A stretch of 64,000 nt of DNA. Origin: JAFMDF01 sp965277445 (GTDB taxonomy: Bacteria; Bacteroidota; Bacteroidia; Chitinophagales; Saprospiraceae). Shown piece after piece: positions 27,881-37,517 of the stretch. The stretch's first letter is position 1, and each line of letters opens with the position of its first letter. Position numbers and translations under genes: made by a program. The notes under the pieces were generated by a model. That model did not search any database, was not told the DNA's origin, and saw only the letters and a list, made by a program, of their open reading frames with translations. The stretch spans positions 1,674,001 through 1,738,000 of the forward strand of contig CBDICY010000032.1 in NCBI GenBank assembly GCA_965277445.1, written 5' to 3'.

Positions 27881-27972
27881 TTTGATTTCTTAGGCCATCG
27901 AGTCCCAAAATCAAAAAGGGTTTTTAAGAGGAATCAAAAAATTATTTTTTGATTCCTCTTAAAAACCCTTTT
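27881..27972. repeat. Hairpin plus 59-nt near-perfect palindrome (module copy 2)
   Basis: It starts with a TTTGATTT...AAATCAAA hairpin carrying 'catcgagtcc'. A palindrome follows at 27914-27972 with 29-nt arms and a single central base. The outer 14 bases of the arm (AAAAGGGTTTTTAAG-like) match 23613 onward, but the inner arm differs completely. It lies between the start of the radical SAM gene and the end of the methyltransferase gene. Confidence 0.85.
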
Positions 27973-28069
27973 CCCAAAACCTGCCGATTGCTTAGCGTAT
28001 TTTTCGTAAAATCACCTACCCCGTCCGCCTGATGGAAGTCGAGTAGGCAACAGATCTATTATTCGCTCG

Positions 28070-28843
28070 TTACTTAGCGTCTAATTTTTTATAAATGTAA
28101 AAGTTACCTGGCTTATTTACACCAACTACCGTAAAGCCAGCTTTTATAAATAGCCTATTAAATTCTGGTTCGTCAAAATGCATGGTTTGTATGGTTTGGC
28201 GAGCTACTTCTTTCCCACATTCTTCAAAAATGTACGTTTTTCTCATGTATTGTTCTAGCAACAAAACTTCCTGATGATGTACAACATCTTGGGTGAGCGC
28301 TATAGAATAATCTTTATGTTGTTCTTGTATAGAAACTAACATGATTCCACCTGTCTTTAAATAACTGGATAATTTCCTAAGTAATTTTTCATACTCTTCG
28401 ATGTTTGCTGAGTAAGCAAATATGCGATGTAGTTGTTCTTTTGGCCTATAGCTCATAGATATTGGCCCACCCATGGATATGATATAATCGAACTTTTCGT
28501 TAAAATCATGTTTAAGAATATCTCCTTCAAAATAATTAATGGATGGATACTTTTTTAATCTAGTTTTGGCTATTTTTAGCATTTCAGGAGAAAAATCAAT
28601 TCCTGTATACTTATGATTTCCTCCTAATGCTGCAAATTGCTCTGCGAATAAACCCGATCCTATCCCAATTTCAAGAATCGTACTATTACCCTGAACGACT
28701 TCCTTTGCTCCTGCAGCAAATTTGTCATGCTCATAATAACCAGTTTGCATGATTAAATCATAGAATTGAGCATATGCTTGGTATTTGTTGTTCGCCGTTT
28801 TATTAGAGGGTAATCTATCAGGCTTACTATTTATTAAAACCAT
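28070..28843 (-). CDS. Class I SAM-dependent methyltransferase
   Basis: 257 residues. Motif I 'ILEIGIGSGLFAEQFA' (about 55-70) binds SAM. 'YTGIDFSPEMLKIAKTRL' carries the acidic residue for the ribose, and 'YIISMGGPISMSYR' and 'GGIMLVSIQEQ' are motifs IV and V-like. 'QFYDLIMQTGYYEHDKFA' at the N-terminus resembles small-molecule methyltransferases. The substrate is unknown. It stands alone upstream of the palindrome module. A small inverted repeat (GGAAGC / GCTTCC, 28871-28889) lies just upstream of its start. Confidence 0.88.
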   Translation of the reverse strand: MVLINSKPDRLPSNKTANNKYQAYAQFYDLIMQTGYYEHDKFAAGAKEVVQGNSTILEIGIGSGLFAEQFAALGGNHKYTGIDFSPEMLKIAKTRLKKYPSINYFEGDILKHDFNEKFDYIISMGGPISMSYRPKEQLHRIFAYSANIEEYEKLLRKLSSYLKTGGIMLVSIQEQHKDYSIALTQDVVHHQEVLLLEQYMRKTYIFEECGKEVARQTIQTMHFDEPEFNRLFIKAGFTVVGVNKPGNFYIYKKLDAK

Positions 28844-29196
28844 TAAAAAATATTTTTAGATAAAAGGAAAGGAAGCTTATTAGGCTTCCTTAATTCCCAA
28901 AAGAGTAATTAATTCAAGAGCAAAGTAGGGATAAATCCAATAAGGAAATACTGCTTTTGCAGGAAATAATAACAGATGTTACAGAGAGAGAAAACTTGTT
29001 ACAATAGTGTTGAAACCTTTACGCCATCAACTTTAATTATTACAAAGAGCAGCTTTTGGTTGATTTTCAAAATTGTTAGATAAAATACCTAAAAGACTTT
29101 ATCGAAAAGCCAATTTTCTTTATTTTTTTTGCTATCTATGCTCTAGCATCCAAAGAGTGCAAAGAATTATCAACACAGTATTTACACAAAAAATAT

Positions 29197-32100
29197 ATTA
29201 TCAGACTATTACTTTTATTTTTTACAACGTTAATAACCTGTGGTGAGATAAACGCCCAGAACTATCATTTCCAAATTCAAGAGATTAATCAAAAAGAAGG
29301 TTTACCTCATCGGAATGTGTATGATATTATCCAAGACAAAGACGGATACATTTGGATGAGCACGCTTGGTGCTATTTGTCGTTATAATGGCAAAAACTTT
29401 AGAACTTTTGATGCTAATTTTTTGGGGACTGCTGAAAGTACTCATCTCAATATAGCCGTTGATAAAAACAATAATATTTGGTTTGCAGAGAAGGAACACA
29501 TAAATAAGGTGCAAAAAGGAGGTGTTTTAAACCCAACCAAGAATCAGGTATATACATTTGATGAATATACTAATGGCTTATTGACTGAGAATAGTGTTCT
29601 AACGATTGACCATTCCTCCTTTAATTCAAAAGAATGGTTTGTGACTACAATGGATGGAGTTGTTTACAAATATTCGGATGGGTTTGAAGAGATTTTTAGC
29701 TTTCCTGATGCGATTATTGGTTTTACTTTTTGTGACGAAGCACCCAATGGTGATTACTGGATAGCTCATTATGGAGAAATTTTTCAAGTCGGTAAGCAAA
29801 CTGCTACACAATCTTATAAAACGGAATCTTATCTACATACCGTCAAACGTTTTAAACCGAATCTTGTCTTTGAACGATTCTCGAATGATAGGCCTTATTT
29901 TGAATTAATGGATGGTAAATTATCTCCTTATACTTTTCCCCATACTCAAAACATATCGGTCAATATGATGGCGTATTGTGGTGATAACCTGAACTACCTT
30001 ACGACTAATCAGGCTAAAACTTTATTAATTCAAGATAAGGATGGAAATATGCTTCTTGAATACCATCACACAAAAAATCAGAGTTCCTTTAAAAATTTAT
30101 TAATCAATAAGGCTTTCATAGATAACCAAAATATAACTTGGCTGGCAACCGCTAATGGGCTATTAAAAGTTGTACAGAAAGAGAACCCTTTTACTCTTTT
30201 ACAAGCCAATAATAGCATTAGGGGAATTTATCAAGAAGGCGATTATCAATGGATAGGAGGCTATAAAAATAGTGTTTTTCCAAACATAGAAAAGACAGGA
30301 GAAGGTTGGGAACACCTGCCGAAACTTCCTATGACTCAATTTACTAAAAATGATAAAGGACATCTCTGGATAGGCACTATATCTAGAGCATTGGTAGCAT
30401 ACATTCCCGAATCAGATGAACAAAAAGCCTATTATTTAAATCAAAACATTAATCTTTATTGCCCTTTTTATAATAAAACTACCGATGAACTATGGGTTGG
30501 CACAAATGAGGGACTCTTCATTTTTAATCCACTAAAAAATACCCTAAAACTCATTGATTTGGCTATTCCTACCTTCAATTTTGAAATTAGGCAAATCTAT
30601 GAAAATGAAGCAGGAATTTGGCTAGTTAGTAATAAAGGTTTGTTTTTGTTAGCCAAAAAGACTAGGCAGGTTATTCAACAATACACCACTTCCAATCTAC
30701 TACCCCATGATAATTTAAACCATTTATACGAAGATAAGGATGGGATATTTTGGTTAGCCAGTAAAGGAGGAGGCTTACTAAAATGGAACCGACAAACCAA
30801 TAAATTACAACAATTTCGTCAAGAAAATGGATTGTCTAATAATGTAATCTATGCGGTTTATGAAGATGACTATAATAAATTATGGTTACCAAGTAATTAT
30901 GGTTTAATGTCTTTCGATAAAAATACGGCTAATACCAAAGTTTATTTACCACAAAATGGTATTGCTCATGAGGAATTCAACACCTTTAGTCATTTTAAGG
31001 CTGCTGATGGGACTTTATATTTTGGAGGTATCAACGGGATTACAAAATTTCACCCCAAAGATTTTCAAGCCAATCAAAAATATGATGTCCCACTAGTCCT
31101 TCAAGAAATAAATGTCTTATCAACCAATGGTAATCAATTTGAGAATAGAACGGAGGCATTCAAAAAACATAATAGCGTTGAAATCACCCCAACCGACCAA
31201 GTAGTAGAAGTAACACTAAGTTTGTTAGATTACGAATCTTTTGAGGAGAATCAATATGCCTACCAAATTGAGCAAAATAACTACCAATGGATTTATACAA
31301 ATGATAATAAGGTAACCTTTACGAATCTTCCTTATGGGGATTATGCGATTAACTTCAAAGCTAGAGGAGCCTCAGGTATTTGGACAACGAGTCCACTTAC
31401 TATACGGGTACTAGTTCATAAACCTTTTTATTTGCAATCTTGGTTCTTTATGTTAATAGGATTGTTAACGATTTCTATGGTTATAATAGCCATGTGGTGG
31501 AGAGAGCAACAACTTCAAAAAGATAAAGAAAGACTCGAACAAGAAGTTAAAAAAAGAACAAAAGAAATAGAACATAGCAAAGGAATCATTTTGCAACAAT
31601 CGGAGAAATTAAAAGCATTAGATAAAGCCAAATCTCAATTCTTTGCTAATATCACTCATGAGTTTCGTACGCCTTTAACTTTGGTTATTGGACCATTGCA
31701 ACAAATAACCAAATCCCCTGAAAAATTGATTCCTGTCAAGCAATTGACTAATGTGTTAAAAAATGCACAAAGTCTCCTAACTTTAATCAATCAATTATTG
31801 GACATTTCCAAGTTAGAAGATGGGAAAATGAAATTGGAAATTACCCGTGGAAATATTATCGCCTATACTCAATCTTTAATCGAAGGATTTGAATCTTTAG
31901 CGCATAAGAAAAAGCAACGGCTTGTATTTTTAAATGCACGCCATAATTGGGAAACTCATTTTGATAAAGGTAAATGGGACAAAATAATTTATAATTTAGT
32001 ATTTAATGCCATTAAATTTACGCCAGAACACGGTGCCATTCAGGTATGCCTTAGAAATATTCAAGAATCGTCTAAAGAATGGATTTACTTAAAAGTAAGA

Positions 32101-33183
32101 GATAGTGGCGTTGGTATCGCAAAAAAACAATTGCCACAAATATTTAATCGCTTTTATCAAGCTGATGGCTCTACTACTCGATTGCAAGAAGGTACTGGAA
32201 TTGGTTTATCTCTAGTAAAAGAATTAGTAGAATTACAAGGTGGGAGAATAAAAGTGATAAGTAAAGTTGGGGGAGGCACTTCTTTTGAGGTTAAGCTTCC
32301 TGTTCATTCGGTAGCAAATGTTCTACCATTTGAAAAACCAACTAGAACATCTTTCCCTATACTACCTACTTTATCAGCAGATTATACCTTACCTACTACA
32401 AAAAATGCCGCTGCGCTGCATCAAGAAAAACTTCGATTACTCATTATCGAAGATAATGAAGAAATGTGTACTTATATAAAATCTTGTGTTCCTCTCGCTT
32501 ATAGTATAGCTACTGCAATTAACGGCTTAGAAGGAATTGAAAAGGCACAGACTTTAATACCAGATTTAATCATATCTGATGTGATGATGCCCCTCAAAGA
32601 CGGATTTGAAGTAACGCAAACCATTCGTGCCAATGTAGCAACTTCTCATATTCCTATCATTTTGCTAACGGCCAAAGCTGCTTTAGAAAGTAGATTAGAA
32701 GGACTCAAACGAGGTGCAGATGCTTATTTAACGAAACCCTTTAGTCCAGAAGAGTTGTCCTTACGGATTCAAAAATTAATTGAAATTCGACGACTCTTAC
32801 AAGAACGGTATCAAATAGACCATAGCCAAAATTTACCCTCAGCTAAACTAGGCAAATCTTTTGTCGATGAAGACGTTTTTATCACGCGCCTTAGAAAATT
32901 CATTCTAGAACATTTAGATAATCCTCGTTTAAATGGTGATGCTATTGGTAGTAATTTTAGAATGAGTCGAATGCAATTACATCGAAAGCTAAAAGCTTTA
33001 ACCAATCAATCTACAACTGAATTTATTAGGACAATTAGATTAGAAATGGCCTTTACCTTATTACAACAAAAAGAACTAAACGTTTCAGAAATTGCCTACC
33101 AAACTGGCTTTAGCTCCCTCTCCCATTTTACGAAAAAATTTAAGGAAAAGTATCAAATAACACCTTCTAAACTACTCAAGTAA
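29197..33183 (+). CDS. Hybrid two-component regulator (propeller/kinase/receiver/AraC)
   Basis: About 1330 residues, all two-component parts in one chain. A periplasmic sensor with Reg_prop repeats ('YDIIQDKDGYIWMS', 'HLYEDKDGIFWLAS', 'AVYEDDYNKLWLPSNYG') and a Y_Y_Y domain precedes a membrane helix at about 749-768. HisKA has H821 in 'NITHEFRTPLT', then comes HATPase ('GTGIGLSLVKELV'), a receiver with D1128 ('IISDVMMPLKDG') and an AraC-type DNA-binding domain. The first GTG (29317) falls inside the first propeller repeat. Upstream the frame encodes a signal peptide (RLLLLFFTTLITCGEINAQ) but has no ATG, GTG or TTG after the TAG at 29077. I place the start at ATT 29197, which is uncertain. Confidence 0.88.
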   Translation: MIRLLLLFFTTLITCGEINAQNYHFQIQEINQKEGLPHRNVYDIIQDKDGYIWMSTLGAICRYNGKNFRTFDANFLGTAESTHLNIAVDKNNNIWFAEKEHINKVQKGGVLNPTKNQVYTFDEYTNGLLTENSVLTIDHSSFNSKEWFVTTMDGVVYKYSDGFEEIFSFPDAIIGFTFCDEAPNGDYWIAHYGEIFQVGKQTATQSYKTESYLHTVKRFKPNLVFERFSNDRPYFELMDGKLSPYTFPHTQNISVNMMAYCGDNLNYLTTNQAKTLLIQDKDGNMLLEYHHTKNQSSFKNLLINKAFIDNQNITWLATANGLLKVVQKENPFTLLQANNSIRGIYQEGDYQWIGGYKNSVFPNIEKTGEGWEHLPKLPMTQFTKNDKGHLWIGTISRALVAYIPESDEQKAYYLNQNINLYCPFYNKTTDELWVGTNEGLFIFNPLKNTLKLIDLAIPTFNFEIRQIYENEAGIWLVSNKGLFLLAKKTRQVIQQYTTSNLLPHDNLNHLYEDKDGIFWLASKGGGLLKWNRQTNKLQQFRQENGLSNNVIYAVYEDDYNKLWLPSNYGLMSFDKNTANTKVYLPQNGIAHEEFNTFSHFKAADGTLYFGGINGITKFHPKDFQANQKYDVPLVLQEINVLSTNGNQFENRTEAFKKHNSVEITPTDQVVEVTLSLLDYESFEENQYAYQIEQNNYQWIYTNDNKVTFTNLPYGDYAINFKARGASGIWTTSPLTIRVLVHKPFYLQSWFFMLIGLLTISMVIIAMWWREQQLQKDKERLEQEVKKRTKEIEHSKGIILQQSEKLKALDKAKSQFFANITHEFRTPLTLVIGPLQQITKSPEKLIPVKQLTNVLKNAQSLLTLINQLLDISKLEDGKMKLEITRGNIIAYTQSLIEGFESLAHKKKQRLVFLNARHNWETHFDKGKWDKIIYNLVFNAIKFTPEHGAIQVCLRNIQESSKEWIYLKVRDSGVGIAKKQLPQIFNRFYQADGSTTRLQEGTGIGLSLVKELVELQGGRIKVISKVGGGTSFEVKLPVHSVANVLPFEKPTRTSFPILPTLSADYTLPTTKNAAALHQEKLRLLIIEDNEEMCTYIKSCVPLAYSIATAINGLEGIEKAQTLIPDLIISDVMMPLKDGFEVTQTIRANVATSHIPIILLTAKAALESRLEGLKRGADAYLTKPFSPEELSLRIQKLIEIRRLLQERYQIDHSQNLPSAKLGKSFVDEDVFITRLRKFILEHLDNPRLNGDAIGSNFRMSRMQLHRKLKALTNQSTTEFIRTIRLEMAFTLLQQKELNVSEIAYQTGFSSLSHFTKKFKEKYQITPSKLLK

Positions 33184-33321
33184 ACTAAATTGTTACAGCT
33201 GCCCTTATTTTGTTACACCTGCTAAAACGATTCTTTTAACTTGTACTTACCTTTGATACATTCTAAAATCAACTGGATAAAGTATATCCTCCACCCCAAA
33301 TTATTTAATTAAAGTTAGGTT

Positions 33322-33564
33322 TTGCAGAGAGAAGAAATAAACAGTATCGTTCTATCCATTTTAACAGACTATTTCAATATTTCCACTATGGATTTTAGTT
33401 GGGACTTACCTCTAGAAGCATTAAATGAAGATTTTGGATTTTTGAGTACGCTGTTAAAATTGGAAAATGTACTCGAAGAGCATTTCCAGAAAAAAATTGC
33501 TCTTCTAGAGCATATTGACGCCACCTTTAATACGCCGCAAGATATTGTTAATTTAATTCTTTAA
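33322..33564 (+). CDS. Acyl-carrier-like protein lacking the carrier serine
   Basis: 80 residues from a TTG at 33322, the only usual start after a stop at 33316. Length and helix pattern match acyl carrier proteins: 'INSIVLSILTDYF' (helix I), 'LKLENVLEEHFQKKI' (helix II, compare ELVMALEEEFGIEI) and 'FNTPQDIVNLIL' (helix III). At the place of the invariant D-S-L there is G-F-L ('EDFGFLSTLL'), so no 4'-phosphopantetheine could attach. It could be a degenerate or regulatory ACP-like protein; this is inference from the pattern. It lies 138 bases after the hybrid regulator, on the same strand. Confidence 0.55.
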   Translation: MQREEINSIVLSILTDYFNISTMDFSWDLPLEALNEDFGFLSTLLKLENVLEEHFQKKIALLEHIDATFNTPQDIVNLIL

Positions 33565-33608
33565 GCAACTTACTAAATTAGAAGTGAATAATGCTAATAA
33601 TCTCTATG

Positions 33609-33664
33609 CTAATGGAGCGAAAAATGACTATAAAAATATGCTCTCTCAATAATGGCTCCATTAG
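33609..33664 (+). repeat. Hairpin with 10-bp perfect closing stem
   Basis: CTAATGGAGC at 33609 pairs with GCTCCATTAG at 33655, with a 36-nt loop. It lies 44 bases after the ACP-like gene. The rest of this ~320-base gap shows no gene. Confidence 0.5.
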
Positions 33665-33841
33665 AAACTATTTATTTGAACTTATGCAAGTATTTTCTTG
33701 TAAGTTCAGTTGAGTTTACTTTATAACACACATTATGAAACATAAAAACTAAATTATCTTTTGTGAGCTATTTGCAAAACTTAATTAAGCGTATGTCTAA
33801 ATTAAATGATTCATAGGTTTACCTCTTAAGTAGAATACTTG

Positions 33842-33876
33842 CCCCTCTTCTTTAGTCTTAGGAGAGGGGGTTTTTA
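33842..33876 (+). terminator. Intrinsic terminator between convergent genes
   Basis: CCCCTCT / AGAGGGG stem followed by GTTTTTATT on the plus strand, just before the stop of the minus-strand comM gene. Confidence 0.7.
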
Positions 33877-33887
33877 TTATCACCTTT

Positions 33888-35444
33888 TTACCCACCCCAA
33901 CTATCCCGATCCAAACTCCGATACTGAATAGCCTCCGCCAAATGCCCAATCTGAATATCCTTTTTTCCATCCAAATCTGCCGCAGTTCGAGCCACTTTTA
34001 AAATACGGTCGTAGGCCCGAGCAGACAACTGCAATTTTTTCATCGCCGTTTTCAAAAGTATAATTCCTGGTTGATCCAATTTACAAACTTCTCTAGCCAT
34101 ACGACTAGGCATTTGCGCATTACTATGCACATATTTTAAATTCTTAAAGCGTTCTATTTGTATTTTTCGAGCAGTAATGACTCGTTTGGCAATGTCTTCA
34201 CTTGTTTCGGATTCTCGTTCGTAATTGGCGAGCATTTCGAGGGGAACAGGCGTGACTTCGACGTGTAAATCTATTCGGTCTAAAAGTGGACCTGATATTT
34301 TATTGAGGTAGCGTTTGACGACACCTGCACCGCAAACACAATCTTTGGAAGGGTGATTAAAATAGCCGCAAGGACAGGGATTCATCGCCGCAATTAACAT
34401 AAAACTAGCGGGATAATCTACTGATATTTTAGCTCTAGAAATCGTTACTTTTCGTTGTTCCATAGGCTGTCTTAGGACTTCTAAAACGGAGCGTTGAAAT
34501 TCAGGTAATTCATCTAAAAATAAGACGCCGTTATGCGCCAAAGAAATTTCACCAGGTTTAGGATTGGAGCCACCACCCACTAAAGCGGCATTACTTACGG
34601 TATGATGTGGTGCTCGAAACGGACGAATGGGCACTAAAGCAGAGTCTGATGGTAATACGCCTGCGACGGAATGAATCTTAGTCGTTTCTAAGGCTTCCAA
34701 CAAACTTAATGGGGGTAAAATAGTCGGTAGTCTTCTAGCCAACATGGTTTTACCTGCGCCGGGAGGACCAATTAAAATGACATTATGCCCACCTGCCGCA
34801 GCCAATTCTAAAGCCCGTTTAATATTTTCCTGTCCTTTAACATCAGAAAAGTCAACACTATAATCGTTTTTCGTATTGGCAAACTCATCTCTCGTATCAA
34901 GAATCGTCGGTTTTAAAACCAATTCTCCATCAAAAAAAGCAACGGCTTCTTTGATGTTATCAATGCCATATACTTCGAGATTACTCACAATGGCTGCTTC
35001 TCTGGCATTTTTTTTAGGGACAATCAATCCTTTAAATTTTTCTGCCCTTGCTTGGATAGCAATGGATAATGCCCCTTTGATTGGTCTTAAGCCACCATCC
35101 AAAGATAATTCTCCAATCATCATGTAATCCCCTAAATTTTCTGGTTTCACCTGGTGCGTAGCGCCTAATATACCCATAGCGATGGGTAAGTCATAAGCAC
35201 TCCCTTCCTTCCGAATATCGGCAGGTGCCATATTCACCACTAATTTTAACCGAGGTACTTTTTTGCCGATATTACTTAAGGCGGCTTCAAAGCGTTGAAA
35301 GCCTTCTTTGACGGCACTATCTGGTAAGCCTACTAAATGATAAAAGGGTTGTCCTTGGGCGACTTCGCCGCCTGCATTAACTTCAACGGTAATGGTTTGT
35401 GCGTCCACCCCGTGGACGGCTGCTGCGTAGGTTTTGACTAGCAT
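33888..35444 (-). CDS. comM: YifB/ComM-family Mg-chelatase-like AAA+ ATPase
   Basis: 518 residues. A Lon-protease-like N-terminal domain (about 20-170, 'VKTYAAAVHGVDAQTITVEV') comes first. The Mg-chelatase AAA+ core follows: Walker A 'LIGPPGAGKTMLARRLP' (about 225-241) and Walker B 'NGVLFLDELPEFQ'. A cysteine-rich insert 'NPCPCGYFNHPSKDCVCG' and the C-terminal Mg_chelatase_C helices complete it. In naturally competent species ComM drives branch migration of incoming DNA; the family is widespread in non-competent bacteria too. Single gene; all motifs intact. Confidence 0.92.
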   Translation of the reverse strand: MLVKTYAAAVHGVDAQTITVEVNAGGEVAQGQPFYHLVGLPDSAVKEGFQRFEAALSNIGKKVPRLKLVVNMAPADIRKEGSAYDLPIAMGILGATHQVKPENLGDYMMIGELSLDGGLRPIKGALSIAIQARAEKFKGLIVPKKNAREAAIVSNLEVYGIDNIKEAVAFFDGELVLKPTILDTRDEFANTKNDYSVDFSDVKGQENIKRALELAAAGGHNVILIGPPGAGKTMLARRLPTILPPLSLLEALETTKIHSVAGVLPSDSALVPIRPFRAPHHTVSNAALVGGGSNPKPGEISLAHNGVLFLDELPEFQRSVLEVLRQPMEQRKVTISRAKISVDYPASFMLIAAMNPCPCGYFNHPSKDCVCGAGVVKRYLNKISGPLLDRIDLHVEVTPVPLEMLANYERESETSEDIAKRVITARKIQIERFKNLKYVHSNAQMPSRMAREVCKLDQPGIILLKTAMKKLQLSARAYDRILKVARTAADLDGKKDIQIGHLAEAIQYRSLDRDSWGG

Positions 35445-35577
35445 GTTTGTGTAGTTTTCTTTAGTCTATGATTAAATAGGTGCTTAAAGATAAAAAATGC
35501 TTGCCCTTTTTTAAAGGAAACGGAATTTTTTTGTTGAAAAGCATAGAATATACTTGGTTTACGGTATATAACTAACG

Positions 35578-36609
35578 CTAGTTTACCATTTTCAACCAAC
35601 CCGCTAACTGATTCATTTGATTGAAACGGTGTCCCGAATCGCCTATTAAAATAGTTACTTGTTGATTATTGCTCATTTTTTCTATGAGTTGATTGGCATT
35701 TGTAATAGGCACTAATTGATCATTTTTGCCATGTGCAATCATTAAGGCATTTGGATAATTCTCTATGAAATAAATAGGCGAACTTTTAAGCATTTTTGCT
35801 CTGATAGTCGAAAGCGGTGCTCTTTTGCTGAGAAATTGATATTTATATTGAAAATTATATCGTTGATAAGTGGCTTTAGCAAAAAAATCAACTGGTCCAG
35901 ATTGGCTGATGATGGCATTAATCGTTGTATCTCTAGCCCCCATTAAAAGTGCAACCGTTCCACCTCTACTTACTCCCCAAATAGCTATTCGTTGTTGATC
36001 GACTCCTTTGAATTCCGTTTTCGTCAGATGCAAAAACCGAAGTGCATCATCTGTAGCACCATCAAAAGCGTCTCCAAAAAAACCATCCGAACAATATCTT
36101 TTGCCATAAGCAGAAAGTGCTTGTCCTCGATAAGCAGGAATAAGGATAAAATAGTTATTCAGGTCTGCATATAGATGCTTTCTAAATTCATCTTCCATGT
36201 AAGAAGTCGGATCTTGTTGATTGAGTCCATTTGCCCAAAGCAGTAAAGGGTATTTTTGGTTTTCATCATATTCATAGGGAAAGATGATAGCGCCATAATG
36301 TTTTCGCCCTTCAGCATATTGCTCGACGATTACTAATTTTCTATCAATAGTGTAGCCCATTTCTCGAACAATAGAAAAGCTGTCACTTCCTATTGAAAAG
36401 ATTTGCCAGCCTTTTTTGATATGCGCCAACTCTAGACTATCCGTTGGTTTAAAAAGACTATCTAAATGGAATTGTTCGTTAGTATCAATAGTATCGTAGG
36501 AAATTCTTTCCTTGCAAGGGCATTTATTAGTATAATGACTGTAAAAAAGAATAATCAGCACAAATCCGATAATTAGAAGTAGGATTTTTTTGGTTTGATA
36601 ATCCATCAT
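35578..36609 (-). CDS. Membrane-anchored alpha/beta hydrolase (S9-like)
   Basis: 343 residues. One N-terminal membrane helix (about 8-25), then an extracytoplasmic alpha/beta hydrolase. Catalytic serine S214 sits in 'GVSRGG', the acid is probably D297 ('HGKNDQLVP') and the histidine H327 ('GDSGHRF'). The spacing fits prolyl-oligopeptidase-type (S9) peptidases and esterases. 'PLLLWANGLNQQDPTSY' forms the oxyanion region. The substrate cannot be told. Transcribed divergently from the sigma factor with ~230 bases between. Confidence 0.87.
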   Translation of the reverse strand: MMDYQTKKILLLIIGFVLIILFYSHYTNKCPCKERISYDTIDTNEQFHLDSLFKPTDSLELAHIKKGWQIFSIGSDSFSIVREMGYTIDRKLVIVEQYAEGRKHYGAIIFPYEYDENQKYPLLLWANGLNQQDPTSYMEDEFRKHLYADLNNYFILIPAYRGQALSAYGKRYCSDGFFGDAFDGATDDALRFLHLTKTEFKGVDQQRIAIWGVSRGGTVALLMGARDTTINAIISQSGPVDFFAKATYQRYNFQYKYQFLSKRAPLSTIRAKMLKSSPIYFIENYPNALMIAHGKNDQLVPITNANQLIEKMSNNQQVTILIGDSGHRFNQMNQLAGWLKMVN

Positions 36610-36842
36610 TTAAACTTTGAAATTAGATAAAATATCTTTGAAATCACGCTATTGTATTATTATATTGATACTTTTATATAAAGCATTCAATATATTTTGT
36701 AAATCATCTTTACAATTTTTACTATTGTGAATAAGTTCTCAAGACTTATTTCCCCATTATACCTAAAAACTTTAGGAAAATAAAGTTCATCTAGCCAATT
36801 GCTAGAGTATAAATCCCGTATTCGCTTAAAGTTTTTAAATAT

Positions 36843-37490
36843 ATGCTATTTATACGTCTATTTAGACAGATGACGCAAATGGCAAAAGTAATAGACAAAA
36901 TGGTCAAGAATCTCTCTGCTGAGCAACTAATTCTAGAAGGGATCAGAGCAGGAAACCCTCAGGTATTAGAAAAAATATACAAAGATTATCACAAAGCCAT
37001 CTTACATTTAGTAGCATCGAATAAAGGGACTACTGAGGATGCTAGAGATGTTTTTCAAGAAGCTATTTTAGTTATCTATCAGAAATCTAAAGAACCTGAT
37101 TTTAAACTAAATCATACCTTTTTAACTTATTTTTATGCGGTGTGTAGAAATATTTGGCGAAATAAATTGAAAAAAAAATCATTTGGAGAGGTATCTTTAT
37201 CCGATGAAATGATACCAATATATAAAGAAGAAGATTTGCCAGATATTGAAAAGAATGAGAAATATGTTTTATTCCAAAGTAAATTTGTCTTATTAGGGGC
37301 AGATTGCCAACGATTACTAAATCTATTTTTTGCTAAAGTAAAGATGGCAGACATTATGGAAAAAATGGGATTTAGTAGTATTGGTTATACAAAAAAAAGA
37401 AAGTTTCAATGTAAAACTAAATTAATAGAATTAATAGAAAAAGATAGTCGTTACCAAGAATTAAACACAAAGAAAACTAATAATAATTAA
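36843..37490 (+). CDS. ECF-type RNA polymerase sigma factor
   Basis: 215 residues. Region 2 is visible as 'ILEGIRAGNPQVLEKIYKDYH' and 'TEDARDVFQEAILVIYQK', the core-binding and -10 recognition block. 'FLTYFYAVCRNIWRNKLKK' is the usual end of region 2. Region 4 is weaker: 'LFFAKVKMADIMEKMGFSSIGYTKKRKFQCKTKLIELI', with a helix-turn-helix pattern. The N-terminus has several possible starts (M1, M10, M13, M20); M20 (MVKNLSAEQLI) would fit the family length best. It is followed after 27 bases by a membrane protein that is probably its anti-sigma factor. Confidence 0.85.
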   Translation: MLFIRLFRQMTQMAKVIDKMVKNLSAEQLILEGIRAGNPQVLEKIYKDYHKAILHLVASNKGTTEDARDVFQEAILVIYQKSKEPDFKLNHTFLTYFYAVCRNIWRNKLKKKSFGEVSLSDEMIPIYKEEDLPDIEKNEKYVLFQSKFVLLGADCQRLLNLFFAKVKMADIMEKMGFSSIGYTKKRKFQCKTKLIELIEKDSRYQELNTKKTNNN

Positions 37491-37517
37491 CACGCTATAC
37501 TCTCAATTAAAGCAACC

